DNA of 64,000 bases from Streptomyces sp. ISL-43 (GTDB taxonomy: Bacteria; Actinomycetota; Actinomycetes; Streptomycetales; Streptomycetaceae): contig NZ_JAGGOT010000019.1 in NCBI RefSeq assembly GCF_018614195.1, forward strand, positions 62,001 through 126,000, read 5' to 3'. The notes under the pieces are model-generated. The model was not told where the DNA came from. It searched no databases and was given only the letters and a program-made list of their open reading frames with translations. Made by a program: the position numbers and the translations under genes. Positions 53,037-61,489 of the stretch are shown in pieces (within the stretch, counting starts at the first letter, position 1; each line of letters opens with the position of its first letter).

Positions 53037-54581
53037 ATGAGCCCCACCCCCTCCGCCGCCACCCCGGACAGCGGGCACCGGAACGAGACGGTCATCGTCT
53101 TCGCCCTGAGCCTGGCCGCCATGGTCGTGTCGATGATGCAGACGCTGCCCATCCCGATCCTCGGGCTGATCCGCAGCGATCTCGGCACCACCACCGCCAA
53201 TGTCAGCTGGGTGACCACCGCCACCCTGCTGTCCGCCGCCGTCTTCACCCCGCTGCTCGGCCGTTTCGGCGACCAGCACGGCAAGAAGCCGACACTGGTG
53301 GCCGTACTGGGCGTCATGGTCGCGGGCTCCGTCATCGCCGCGCTGGCGTCCTCGCTGCCCCTGCTGATCCTCGGCCGCGTCCTGCAGGGCGCCGCCACCG
53401 CGATCTTCCCGCTGGCCCTCTCCGTCCTGCGCGAAGAGGTCCGCCCGCACAAGCTCCCCGGCGCGATGGCCCTGGTCAGCGGCACGCTCGCGTTCGGCAG
53501 CGGCCTCGCGCTCGTCGCCACCGGCCTGCTGACCTCCGGAGCCGACGCCGACTACCGCAATGCCTTCTGGATGGCCACCGGCTTCGCGGTCCTCGCACTG
53601 CTCGCCGTGTTCTTCCTGGTTCCCGCGACCCGGCACAAGACGGGCGGCCGCACCGACATCCTGGGCGCGCTCACCCTCGGCATCGCCCTGCTGCTGCTCC
53701 TGCTGCCGATCTCGCAGGGCCACGAATGGGGCTGGGCCTCCGGCCGCACGCTGGGCAGCTTCGCCGGCGCCGCCGTCATGGCCGCCGTCTGGGTGCTGAC
53801 CGAGCTGAAGGTCCGCGAGCCCCTCGTCGACATGCGGATGTTCGTCCACCGCCCGGTGCTCATGGCCAACCTGGCCGGCATCCTCGTCGGCTTCGGCATG
53901 TTCGCGAACTTCCTGGGCGTCTCCTACCTCGTCCAGATGCCCAAGGCCCTGACCGGCTACGGCTTCGACGCCTCCATCCTGCGCGCCTCCGTGGAGTTCC
54001 TGCTGCCCGGCGCGATCGTCTCGCTCCTCGCCTCCCCGGTCGGCGGCCAGCTGGTCCGCCACCGCGGCCCGCGCGTCGCGCTGGCGATGGCGGCGGCCCT
54101 CGGCGCCGTCGGCTTCGGCTGGCTGGCGCTCGACCACGGCCACAGCGTCTCGGTGATCGGCGCCGGCCTCGTCGTCGGCGCGGCCGTGAGCTTCGGCTAC
54201 GCGGCCATGCCCGCCGTCATCATGGCGAGCGTTCCGCCCCACCAGAGCGGCATCGCCAACGGCATCAACTCGATCTCCCGCTCCACCGGCAGTGCGATCG
54301 GCAGCGCCATCGTCACCACCATCCTGGCGTCGAAGACGATCGAGCACCTTCCCGCGGGAGTGCCCGCGCTGCCGGCCGAATCCGGCTTCACCCTCACCTT
54401 CGCCATCGGCGCCGTGGCCTTCGGCCTGGTCGCGGTGATCAGCGGCTTCGGCCTGCGCGGAGCGAGCGGTCCGCGGACCGCCCCGGCGCAGACCGCCCCC
54501 GCCGCGGCGTCCGCGGCGGTCTCCGCGACGGCGTCCGCCGTGAAGGTGTCCGCGAAGCCGGTCGAGAAGGCCGACGCCTGA
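53037..54581 (+). CDS. DHA2-type MFS drug efflux transporter (14 helices)
   Basis: 514 residues with about 14 hydrophobic segments. Motif A LLGRFGDQHGKKPTLV follows helix 2, and the region LGRVLQGAATAIFPLAL matches helix 4 of QacA/EmrB-like carriers. C-terminal tail is Ala/Ser rich. Divergent from a MarR gene that probably represses it. Expected role is proton-driven export of drugs or metabolites. A terminator follows at 54600. Confidence 0.93.
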   Translation: MSPTPSAATPDSGHRNETVIVFALSLAAMVVSMMQTLPIPILGLIRSDLGTTTANVSWVTTATLLSAAVFTPLLGRFGDQHGKKPTLVAVLGVMVAGSVIAALASSLPLLILGRVLQGAATAIFPLALSVLREEVRPHKLPGAMALVSGTLAFGSGLALVATGLLTSGADADYRNAFWMATGFAVLALLAVFFLVPATRHKTGGRTDILGALTLGIALLLLLLPISQGHEWGWASGRTLGSFAGAAVMAAVWVLTELKVREPLVDMRMFVHRPVLMANLAGILVGFGMFANFLGVSYLVQMPKALTGYGFDASILRASVEFLLPGAIVSLLASPVGGQLVRHRGPRVALAMAAALGAVGFGWLALDHGHSVSVIGAGLVVGAAVSFGYAAMPAVIMASVPPHQSGIANGINSISRSTGSAIGSAIVTTILASKTIEHLPAGVPALPAESGFTLTFAIGAVAFGLVAVISGFGLRGASGPRTAPAQTAPAAASAAVSATASAVKVSAKPVEKADA

Positions 54582-54599
54582 TCGGTCCGCACCGACGAG

Positions 54600-54640
54600 C
54601 CGCCCCCGGGCCTGCGCACCGCAGCCGCCCGGGGGCGGTT
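54600..54640 (+). terminator. 12-bp hairpin after the efflux gene
   Basis: CCGCCCCCGGGC pairs with GCCCGGGGGCGG, followed by TTT. Confidence 0.75.
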
Positions 54641-54726
54641 TCGCGTACCGGCCGGGAGCGGGGTTGCGGCGCGGCACGGGCACGGGCGCCGGCACCGGCG
54701 GGTCAGACACCCCATGTCGTTTGGTG

Positions 54727-55980
54727 TCAAGCGGGGTGGGGGTGGGCGTGGTGGGACCAGGCGGTTGCTTCGTCGTAGTGGGTACGGGTTTTGAGGCAGC
54801 CGTGGAGGATGCCGACGAGGCGGTTGCCGAGCTGGCGGAGGGCCGGGTTGTAGCCGGCCTCGCGGGCTCGTTGCTTGTCGTAGTACCTACGGGCGCCGGG
54901 TGAGGCGCGCAGGGCGGAGAAGGCCTGGGTCTGGAGCGCGTCGGCAAGCCGGTTGTTGCGGACGTAGCGGGCCTGGACGGTGTGGCTTTTGCCGGAGGCT
55001 CGGGTGATGGGGCTGGTGCCGGCGTAGTTCTTGCGGGCCTTCGCACTGGCGTATCGGGTGGGGTCGTCTCCGAACTCGGCGAGCACCCGGGCGCCGACGA
55101 TCTCACCGATGCCGGGCATCGAGAGGTAGATCTCAGCGTCCGGGTGCGCCAGAAAATGCGTCTTCACCTGCTCTTCCATCACGGCGATCTGCTCGTTCAA
55201 CGCGATGATCAGACGGGCGTGAGCGGTGGCGGCGGCCGCGTAGGCGGCGGTGACCGGCTCGGGCAGGCCAAGCTGCCGCTCGCGCAGCGCGGTCTGGACG
55301 GTGGCCGCTTTCGCCTCCCGGTTGTGGCGGCGGTGACGGGTCAGGACGGCGGTGATCTGGGTACGGGTCAGCTTCGCGGCCGTGGCCGGAGTGGGTGCCT
55401 TGACCAGCAGTTCCAACGCGTCGGTGCTGGTCAGGGTCAGGTCCGCGTAGGCGTTCAGGGCGGCGGGGAAGTACTCGCGCAGTGTGGTGCGCAGCCGCTG
55501 GAAGGTGCGGGTGCGTTCCCAGATGAGGGTCTGGTGAGCGCGGGCGGCGACCTTGACGGCCTGGGCCTGCTCGCTGTCCCCGGCCACCGGCCGCAGCTGG
55601 TCCCGGTCGATGCGGACCATGTCGGCGAGCGCGTGCGCGTCGCCCTTGTCGCTCTTCGCTCCGGAGGAGGCATACCGTTCCTTGAAGCGGTTGACCTGCC
55701 GGGGGTTGATCGCGAACACCTGGTAGCCGGAGGCGATCAGGGCCTGCACCCAGGAGCCGCGGTCGGTCTCGATCCCGACCACCACGTCGGCCGGGTCCAG
55801 GTCCCCGCCGCCGTGGCGGGCGACGAGTTCGTGCAGTTTCGCGATGCCCGCCACTCCTTCGGGCAGGTTCGCGGCGGCCAGCTTCCGGCCGCTCTCGTCC
55901 TGGACCTCGACATCGTGGTGGTCCTCGGCCCAGTCATCACCGATCAACAGCAACAGACCCTCCCCGGTCACGTACTTCAC
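54727..55980 (-). CDS. IS110-family transposase
   Basis: 417 residues. N-terminal RuvC-like DEDD domain starting IGDDWAEDHHDVEV and VVGIETDRGSWVQAL, and the C-terminal transposase_20 domain with LSMPGIGEIVGARVLAEFG and the catalytic-serine region ITRASGKSHTVQ. Full length and uninterrupted, so likely active. GTG 55980 is the outer start; GGGGAGG inside suggests initiation may be at a TTG codon about 8 codons later. IS110 transposases work with a bridge RNA from the element. Confidence 0.93.
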   Translation of the reverse strand: MKYVTGEGLLLLIGDDWAEDHHDVEVQDESGRKLAAANLPEGVAGIAKLHELVARHGGGDLDPADVVVGIETDRGSWVQALIASGYQVFAINPRQVNRFKERYASSGAKSDKGDAHALADMVRIDRDQLRPVAGDSEQAQAVKVAARAHQTLIWERTRTFQRLRTTLREYFPAALNAYADLTLTSTDALELLVKAPTPATAAKLTRTQITAVLTRHRRHNREAKAATVQTALRERQLGLPEPVTAAYAAAATAHARLIIALNEQIAVMEEQVKTHFLAHPDAEIYLSMPGIGEIVGARVLAEFGDDPTRYASAKARKNYAGTSPITRASGKSHTVQARYVRNNRLADALQTQAFSALRASPGARRYYDKQRAREAGYNPALRQLGNRLVGILHGCLKTRTHYDEATAWSHHAHPHPA

Positions 55981-56150
55981 CCAGCGGTGCAGCCTGCGGA
56001 AGGCACGGCACGCGGCCTAATGGATCCAGTGCTCACGCCCCGCGGGGCGGGCACGCCACCCCATCAGCGGTCTGGCCTCCCGGCCGACCAGCAGGGGCAC
56101 GGTCTGACCTCAGAGCTCGAAGGCTCCGGCGTCGAAAGTGCTCACCTGCT
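55981..56150 (-). ncRNA. Candidate IS110 bridge-RNA region
   Basis: The 170-base non-coding segment upstream of the transposase is where IS110-group elements encode their bridge RNA. It holds two copies of GTGAGCACT (minus strand; 56036-56028 and 56145-56137), related GGTCAGACCG/GGCCAGACCG motifs and a GC hairpin (CGCCCCGCGGGGCG). No transcript evidence; structure not computed. Confidence 0.45.
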
Positions 56151-56159
56151 GGCGGCTAC

Positions 56160-56182
56160 GGAACCAAGCATTCCCCGGTTCC
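56160..56182. terminator. Short hairpin GGAACC / GGTTCC
   Basis: A 6-bp stem with an 11-base loop just past the stop of the metallo-hydrolase gene (56193); marks the outer limit of the IS element. Confidence 0.4.
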
Positions 56183-56192
56183 GCAGCTCCCA

Positions 56193-57077
56193 TTAGGCGT
56201 CCAGGGGGCGCCAAGCCGGGCCGTCTCCGTCCTGACGGACGTGTCCGAACACCACGTCGGCGAAGTGGACGCCGAAGCCGATCGTGCCGGGCTCCGCCAG
56301 CTCGGCGACGAGGCGGCGGCGGTGGTCGGCGGTCCGGACGGGATCGTGGTCGAAGGCCGAGGACCACTCGGGGTGGTCGATCTGGATCGGCGAGTGCACG
56401 GCGTCGCCGAAGGCGATCAGACGCCGTCCGCCCCCGGTGATGACGTACTCGGCGTGCCCGACGGTGTGGCCGGGGCTGATCCGCATGCGTACGCCGGGGA
56501 AGATCTCCTGCCCGTCCGTGATCGTACGTACGCGCGGTGCGAGAGCCGCGGCCTGCTCGGTCATGCCCTGGGCCTCCAGGAGGTCGCGCCGGTCCCACTC
56601 CGGCTCCGAGACCAGGTAGTCGGCGTGGGCGAACACGGGCTCGTCACCGCCGGGGGCGGGAAGGCAGGCCCAGCCGAGGTGGTCGGAGTGGAGGTGGGTG
56701 AAGGCCACCGCTTCGATGTCCTCGGGGCCGCGACCGAGCTCGGCCAGGCTGCGGGCGAGCGCACCTCCGTGGACCGTGCTGATGGGGCCGTCCGGAGCCT
56801 CGTGCGTCTGCGGGCCGAAGCCCGCGTCGATCAGCAGTGCCCGGTCGCCGTATTCCACCAGCAGGCCGCCGACGCTCCCCACGAGGTGGCCCGTGGCGTC
56901 CAGGTACTCCGGGTGTGCGGCCCACACCTCGTCGGTGGTGTCCTGCAGCAGCTGCCGCGGCCGGAGCCGCACGTCACCGTCCGGCACGTACGACACCGAC
57001 ACGTCGCCCAGCCGTATCGAGCGGATCCCCGCCGGCCGGCGCAGTCGTGCGTCCTGGTCCACCATCAAGTCAGCCAT
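56193..57077 (-). CDS. Metallo-beta-lactamase-fold hydrolase
   Basis: 294 residues. Zinc motif HLHSDH (THLHSDHLGW), DAGFGPQTH upstream, SPGHTVGH and FGDAVHSP downstream complete the two-metal site. The fold includes lactonases and quorum-quenching enzymes as well as many unassigned hydrolases. Start ATG 57077 with AGGAGAG upstream. Divergent from a MarR gene that may control it. Confidence 0.9.
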   Translation of the reverse strand: MADLMVDQDARLRRPAGIRSIRLGDVSVSYVPDGDVRLRPRQLLQDTTDEVWAAHPEYLDATGHLVGSVGGLLVEYGDRALLIDAGFGPQTHEAPDGPISTVHGGALARSLAELGRGPEDIEAVAFTHLHSDHLGWACLPAPGGDEPVFAHADYLVSEPEWDRRDLLEAQGMTEQAAALAPRVRTITDGQEIFPGVRMRISPGHTVGHAEYVITGGGRRLIAFGDAVHSPIQIDHPEWSSAFDHDPVRTADHRRRLVAELAEPGTIGFGVHFADVVFGHVRQDGDGPAWRPLDA

Positions 57078-57147
57078 GGGTTCTCTCCTGTGAGTCGTCA
57101 TCAGGTCATCGCCGCGTTCTCCGCAACGACGACGCCACCATAAGCAT

Positions 57148-57194
57148 CAAGTTCGAATCATTCAAGCTGCAAATATGTTGTCTTGACGAACTTG
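57148..57194. promoter_or_regulatory. Inverted repeat CAAGTTCG ... CGAACTTG
   Basis: Perfect 8-base arms at 57148-57155 and 57187-57194 in the AT-rich divergent region between the hydrolase and MarR genes; the natural operator candidate for the MarR protein at 57208. Confidence 0.65.
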
Positions 57195-57207
57195 CTAGGG
57201 TGGCGGC

Positions 57208-57639
57208 ATGACGACGTCCCCCGACTCGCAAGCCATCGCCGAGCGACAGCTGTGCGGTCTGGTGAACGGGCTGGCCCAGCGGATCGCCGAGCACGTACGG
57301 GAGCACGCCGCCACCCTGGGCCTCACCGCGTCCCAGGCGACCGCGCTGCGGGAGATGAGCGGGCCGATGACCATGCGGGAGCTCGCCGAACGCATGAGCT
57401 GCGAGCCCTCCAACACCACCTTCGTCGTCGACAAGCTGGAGGGGCAGGGCCTCGTCGAGCGCCACCCGCACCCCACCGACCGCCGCGCCAAGCGCCTCGT
57501 CCTCACCGCCGAGGGCTCCGCACTGCGCGCACGTCTCCTCGAACTCCTCGCCGTGGACTCCCCGCTGTCCGGCCTCGCCCCGCAGGAGCAGCGCGTCCTC
57601 CACGGCCTGCTGGAACAGGCCCTCACCACCTCTCCGTGA
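57208..57639 (+). CDS. MarR-family regulator
   Basis: 143 residues, winged helix: LTASQATALREMSGPMTMRE, CEPSNTTFVVDKLEGQGLVE and wing HPTDRRAKRLVLT. Divergent from the metallo-hydrolase; the intervening inverted repeat at 57148-57194 suggests control of both genes. Confidence 0.92.
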   Translation: MTTSPDSQAIAERQLCGLVNGLAQRIAEHVREHAATLGLTASQATALREMSGPMTMRELAERMSCEPSNTTFVVDKLEGQGLVERHPHPTDRRAKRLVLTAEGSALRARLLELLAVDSPLSGLAPQEQRVLHGLLEQALTTSP

Positions 57640-57757
57640 GCCGGCGCCGAGGCCGTCGCCCCGGTGGTCGCCGCTCTGCCCGCCGAAGTCCCCACACCGT
57701 CGGACGGATAGGCTCGTCCGGGCCCGGGAGATACCTCCCCAGGGCCGGGAGGGTGTC

Positions 57758-58342
57758 ATGACCAGCGAAGCGGCGATCCGGATCCTGCGGGCGGCCGGCC
57801 GTCCGGCGGCCACATGGAAGAACGGCGGGGGAGTCACCCGCGAGATCGCCGCCGGGCCCGAGGGCGCCGGGATGGACGACTTCGCATGGCGGGTCAGCCT
57901 CGCCGAGGTCACGGCCGGCGGACCCTTCTCCGTCTTCCCGGGCGTCGACCGCACGCTCACCCTCGCCGAGGGCGCCGGCATGGACCTCCGCACCGGGGGC
58001 GTACGGCGCCTCGTGGACCGGCGGCTCGAACCCCAGCGGTTCCCCGGGGACGAACCGACCGACTGCCGGCTGCTGGGCGGGCCGGTGGTGAACTTCAACG
58101 TGATGCACCGCCGCGGCGCCGTGACCGCGGAGACCGCCGTGGTGCGGGGCGACCTGGCGCTCACCGTCCGCCCGGGCGAGACGGTGCTGGTGGTCGCCCT
58201 GGAAGGCGCCACCGAGCTCGATGGATCCGCCGAACTGGGCCCGTACGACGCCGCCTTGATGACGGGACCGCGAGAGCTCGGGCTACGGAGCTCCGGGTGC
58301 GCGGCAGTGGTCCGGCTGGCCCCGAGCCGCCGGCCGGCGTAG
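57758..58342 (+). CDS. hutD: HutD family protein
   Basis: 194 residues, bicupin-like. WKNGGGVTREIAAGPEG (about 20-36), FAWRVSLAEVTAGGPFSVFPG and CRLLGGPVVNFNVMHRRG are HutD signatures. HutD is associated with histidine utilisation, possibly limiting formimino-product accumulation, but no hut genes are in the window. An ATG with GGGAGGGTGTC before it supports the start. Confidence 0.9.
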   Translation: MTSEAAIRILRAAGRPAATWKNGGGVTREIAAGPEGAGMDDFAWRVSLAEVTAGGPFSVFPGVDRTLTLAEGAGMDLRTGGVRRLVDRRLEPQRFPGDEPTDCRLLGGPVVNFNVMHRRGAVTAETAVVRGDLALTVRPGETVLVVALEGATELDGSAELGPYDAALMTGPRELGLRSSGCAAVVRLAPSRRPA

Positions 58343-58411
58343 ATCGCCCGGAGAGGGCACGGCCCGGCTCGGCCGGACCCCCGCCGGCCCACGCGCACCG
58401 AGACGCTGACC

Positions 58412-61400
58412 GTGCAGGGCAGCACCGACGGAAACGCCTTCAGCACCCTGTCCGCCTCGGCGGGGCGGGTCTTCGACCCGTCCCGGTCCAACGCGGTGAC
58501 CATCGGCTTCCCGGCCGCGACCATCGGCTACCTGCGGGTGAGCGTCACCTCCAACACCGGCTGGCAGGCCGCACAGATATCCGAGCTCGAGGTGTACTCC
58601 GCCGACGGCAGCGGCGATCCGGGAGACCCGGGCGACCCGGGTACTCCGCCGCCCGTCGGCGTGAACCTGGCCAGGGGCAAGCCCATCGAAGCCTCCTCCA
58701 CCACCCAGTCGTTCATCGCGGCCAACGCCAACGACGACAGCGTCACCAGCTACTGGGAGGCGGGCGGCCAGCAGTCCACGCTGACGGTGAAGCTCGGCTC
58801 CAACGCCGACGTCACCGGGATCGTCCTCAAGCTCAACCCCGACCCCGTCTGGTCCCACCGCACCCAGAGCTTCGAGGTCCTGGGCCGCGAGCAGTCGGCG
58901 AGCGGGTTCACCTCGCTGAAGGCCCGCGCCGACTACGCCTTCAGCCCGGCCGGCAACCAGAACACCGTGACCGTCCCCGTCACCGGCCGGCTCGCCGAGG
59001 TCCAGCTGAAGTTCTCGGGCAATACCGGGGCGGGCGGCGGCCAGGCCGCCGAGTTCCAGGTCATCGGCGCCGCCGCGCCGAACCCGGACCTGACCGTCAC
59101 GGACCTCTCCTGGTCCCCCTCCGCCCCGTCCGAGAGCGACGCCGTCACCGTGGGCGTCACCGTGCGCAACACCGGTACGGCCGCCTCCGCCGCGACCGCC
59201 GTGGCCGTCAGCCTGGAGGGCGCGGCCGCGGGCACCGCCCCGGTCGGCGCCCTCGCCGCCGGCGCCTCGGTAACCGTCCCGGTCTCCGTCGGCAAGCGCC
59301 CGATGGGCAGCTACACGGTCTCGGCCGTCGTCGACCCGGCCGGCACCGTCCCCGAGCAGGACGACACCGACAACAGCCGCACCGCCGCCGCGAAGCTCGT
59401 CGTCGGCCAGGCCCCCGGTCCCGACCTGGAAGCCCTCTCCATCACCACGAGCCCGGCCAACCCCGCCGTCGGGGCTCCGGTCTCCTTCACCGTGGCCGTA
59501 CGCAACCGGGGCACCACCGCCGTGAGCGCGGGTACCGTCACCCGGCTGGTCGCGGGCGCCACCACCCTGAACGGCCCCACCCCGGCGATCGCCGCCGGCG
59601 AGAGCGTCAACGTGGCGGTCAACGGGACCTGGACGGCGGTCAGCGGCGGGGCCACGCTCACCGCCACCGCCGACGGGACCGCCCTCGTCGCCGAAACCAA
59701 CGAGAACAACAACAGCTACTCCCGGGCCGTGGTCGTGGGCCGGGGGGCGGCGGTCCCGTACACCGAGTACGAGGCGGAGGCCGGCGTTCACACCGGCACG
59801 CTGCTGCAGACCGACGCCAAGCGCACCTTCGGGCACACCAACTTCGCCACCGAGTCCTCGGGCCGCGAGTCGGTCCGCCTCAACTCGACAGGCCAGTACG
59901 TGCAGTTCACCTCGACGGGTGCGGCCAACTCGATCGTGGTGCGCAACTCCGTCCCCGACGCCCCGAACGGGGGCGGCGCGGACGCCACCATCAGCCTCTA
60001 CGTCAACGGCAGTTTCGCCCAGAAACTCAATCTGTCCTCCAAGTACAGCTGGCTGTACGGCAGTACGGACAGCCCGGAGGGCCTGACCAACACCCCGGGC
60101 GGAGACGCCCGCCGTCTCTTCGACGAGTCCCACGCCCTGCTCGCCCGGAGCTACCCGGCAGGCACCACCTTCCGCCTCCAGCGCGACGCGGGCGACACCG
60201 CCTCGTACTACGTCATCGACCTGGAGCAGGTGGCCCCGCCGGCGGCCAAGCCGGCCGAGTGCACCTCGATCACCGACTACGGCGCGATCCCGAACGACGG
60301 CATCGACGACGCGGCCGCCATCCAGCGGGCGGTGACGGCGGACCAGAACGGTCAGATCGCCTGCGTCTGGATCCCGCAGGGCCAGTGGCGCCAGGAGCAG
60401 AAGATCCTCACCGACGACCCGCTGAACCGGGGCCAGTTCAACCATGTGGGCATCAGCAACGTCTCCATCCGCGGTGCGGGCATGTGGTACTCGCAGCTCT
60501 ACACGCTGACCGCGCCGCAGAACGCGGGAGGCATCAACCACCCGCACGAGGGCAACTTCGGCTTCGACATCGACGACAACACGCAGATCTCCGACATCGC
60601 CGTCTTCGGCTCGGGAACCATCCGGGGCGGCGACGGCAACGCCGAGGGCGGAGTGGGCCTGAACGGCCGCTTCGGAAAGAACACCAAGATCGCCAACGTG
60701 TGGATCGAGCACGCCAACGTCGGCGTCTGGGTCGGCCGCGACTACGACAACATCCCGGCCCTGTGGGGTCCCGGCGACGGCGTCGAGTTCACCGGCATGC
60801 GGATCCGCGACACCTACGCCGACGGCATCAACTTCGCCAACGGCACGCGTAACTCGACCGTCTTCAACTCCTCCTTCCGCACGACCGGTGACGACGCGCT
60901 GGCGGTGTGGTCCAGCAAGTACGTGAAGGACCAGTCGGTCGACATCGGGCACGACAACCACTTCCGCAACAACACCATCCAGCTTCCGTGGCGGGCCAAC
61001 GGCATCGCGGTCTACGGCGGTTACGGCAACACCATCGAGAACAACCTGATCCACGACACCATGAGCTACCCCGGCATCATGCTGGCGACCGACCACGACC
61101 CGCTGCCCTTCTCCGGGCAGACCCTGATCGCGGGCAACGGCCTCTTCCGCACCGGCGGCGCCTTCTGGGGCGAGGCCCAGGAGTTCGGGGCGATCACGCT
61201 CTTCGCGGCCAACCAGCCCATCCCGGGCGTCACCATCCGGGACACCGACATCCACGACTCGACCTACGACGGGATCCAGTTCAAGACCGGCGGCGGCGCG
61301 GTACCCGACGCGAAGGTCACGAACGTGCGCATCGACAAGTCCAACAACGGGGCCGGGATCCGCGCCCACGGCGGGGCGCGCGGCAGCGCGACCCTGTCGG

Positions 61401-61477
61401 ACGTCACCATCACGGGCTCGGCCGACGGGAACATCCTGGTCGAACCCGGATCGCAGTTCGTGGTCAACGGCGGCTAA
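58412..61477 (+). CDS. GH87-type alpha-1,3-glucanase, 5'-truncated
   Basis: 1021 residues beginning at a GTG inside a discoidin domain: coding similarity continues upstream only to about 58385 (RTETLTVQ) and no signal peptide exists, though the rest is typical of a secreted enzyme. Domains: partial discoidin (1-60), a second discoidin (about 80-220), two CARDB-like beta sandwiches (about 228-335 and 345-445), a CBM35-like module (about 450-610) and a right-handed parallel beta-helix catalytic domain (about 620-1021) starting SITDYGAIPNDGIDDAAAIQ, with the acidic pairs DDALAVW and TYDGIQF in the active-site face. Without its signal the product cannot be exported, so it is likely inactive in vivo. 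Confidence 0.82.
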   Translation: MQGSTDGNAFSTLSASAGRVFDPSRSNAVTIGFPAATIGYLRVSVTSNTGWQAAQISELEVYSADGSGDPGDPGDPGTPPPVGVNLARGKPIEASSTTQSFIAANANDDSVTSYWEAGGQQSTLTVKLGSNADVTGIVLKLNPDPVWSHRTQSFEVLGREQSASGFTSLKARADYAFSPAGNQNTVTVPVTGRLAEVQLKFSGNTGAGGGQAAEFQVIGAAAPNPDLTVTDLSWSPSAPSESDAVTVGVTVRNTGTAASAATAVAVSLEGAAAGTAPVGALAAGASVTVPVSVGKRPMGSYTVSAVVDPAGTVPEQDDTDNSRTAAAKLVVGQAPGPDLEALSITTSPANPAVGAPVSFTVAVRNRGTTAVSAGTVTRLVAGATTLNGPTPAIAAGESVNVAVNGTWTAVSGGATLTATADGTALVAETNENNNSYSRAVVVGRGAAVPYTEYEAEAGVHTGTLLQTDAKRTFGHTNFATESSGRESVRLNSTGQYVQFTSTGAANSIVVRNSVPDAPNGGGADATISLYVNGSFAQKLNLSSKYSWLYGSTDSPEGLTNTPGGDARRLFDESHALLARSYPAGTTFRLQRDAGDTASYYVIDLEQVAPPAAKPAECTSITDYGAIPNDGIDDAAAIQRAVTADQNGQIACVWIPQGQWRQEQKILTDDPLNRGQFNHVGISNVSIRGAGMWYSQLYTLTAPQNAGGINHPHEGNFGFDIDDNTQISDIAVFGSGTIRGGDGNAEGGVGLNGRFGKNTKIANVWIEHANVGVWVGRDYDNIPALWGPGDGVEFTGMRIRDTYADGINFANGTRNSTVFNSSFRTTGDDALAVWSSKYVKDQSVDIGHDNHFRNNTIQLPWRANGIAVYGGYGNTIENNLIHDTMSYPGIMLATDHDPLPFSGQTLIAGNGLFRTGGAFWGEAQEFGAITLFAANQPIPGVTIRDTDIHDSTYDGIQFKTGGGAVPDAKVTNVRIDKSNNGAGIRAHGGARGSATLSDVTITGSADGNILVEPGSQFVVNGG

Positions 61478-61489
61478 TGAAAGAGCGGT

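Larger units (their letters stand above)
54641..56150 (-). mobile_element. IS110-family insertion sequence (approximate limits)
   Basis: The element holds one transposase gene (54727-55980). Its left end must lie between the efflux terminator (54640) and the transposase stop, and its right end before the hairpin that belongs to the metallo-hydrolase (56160). IS110 elements lack classical inverted repeats, and I could not fix the ends to the base. Confidence 0.75.
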
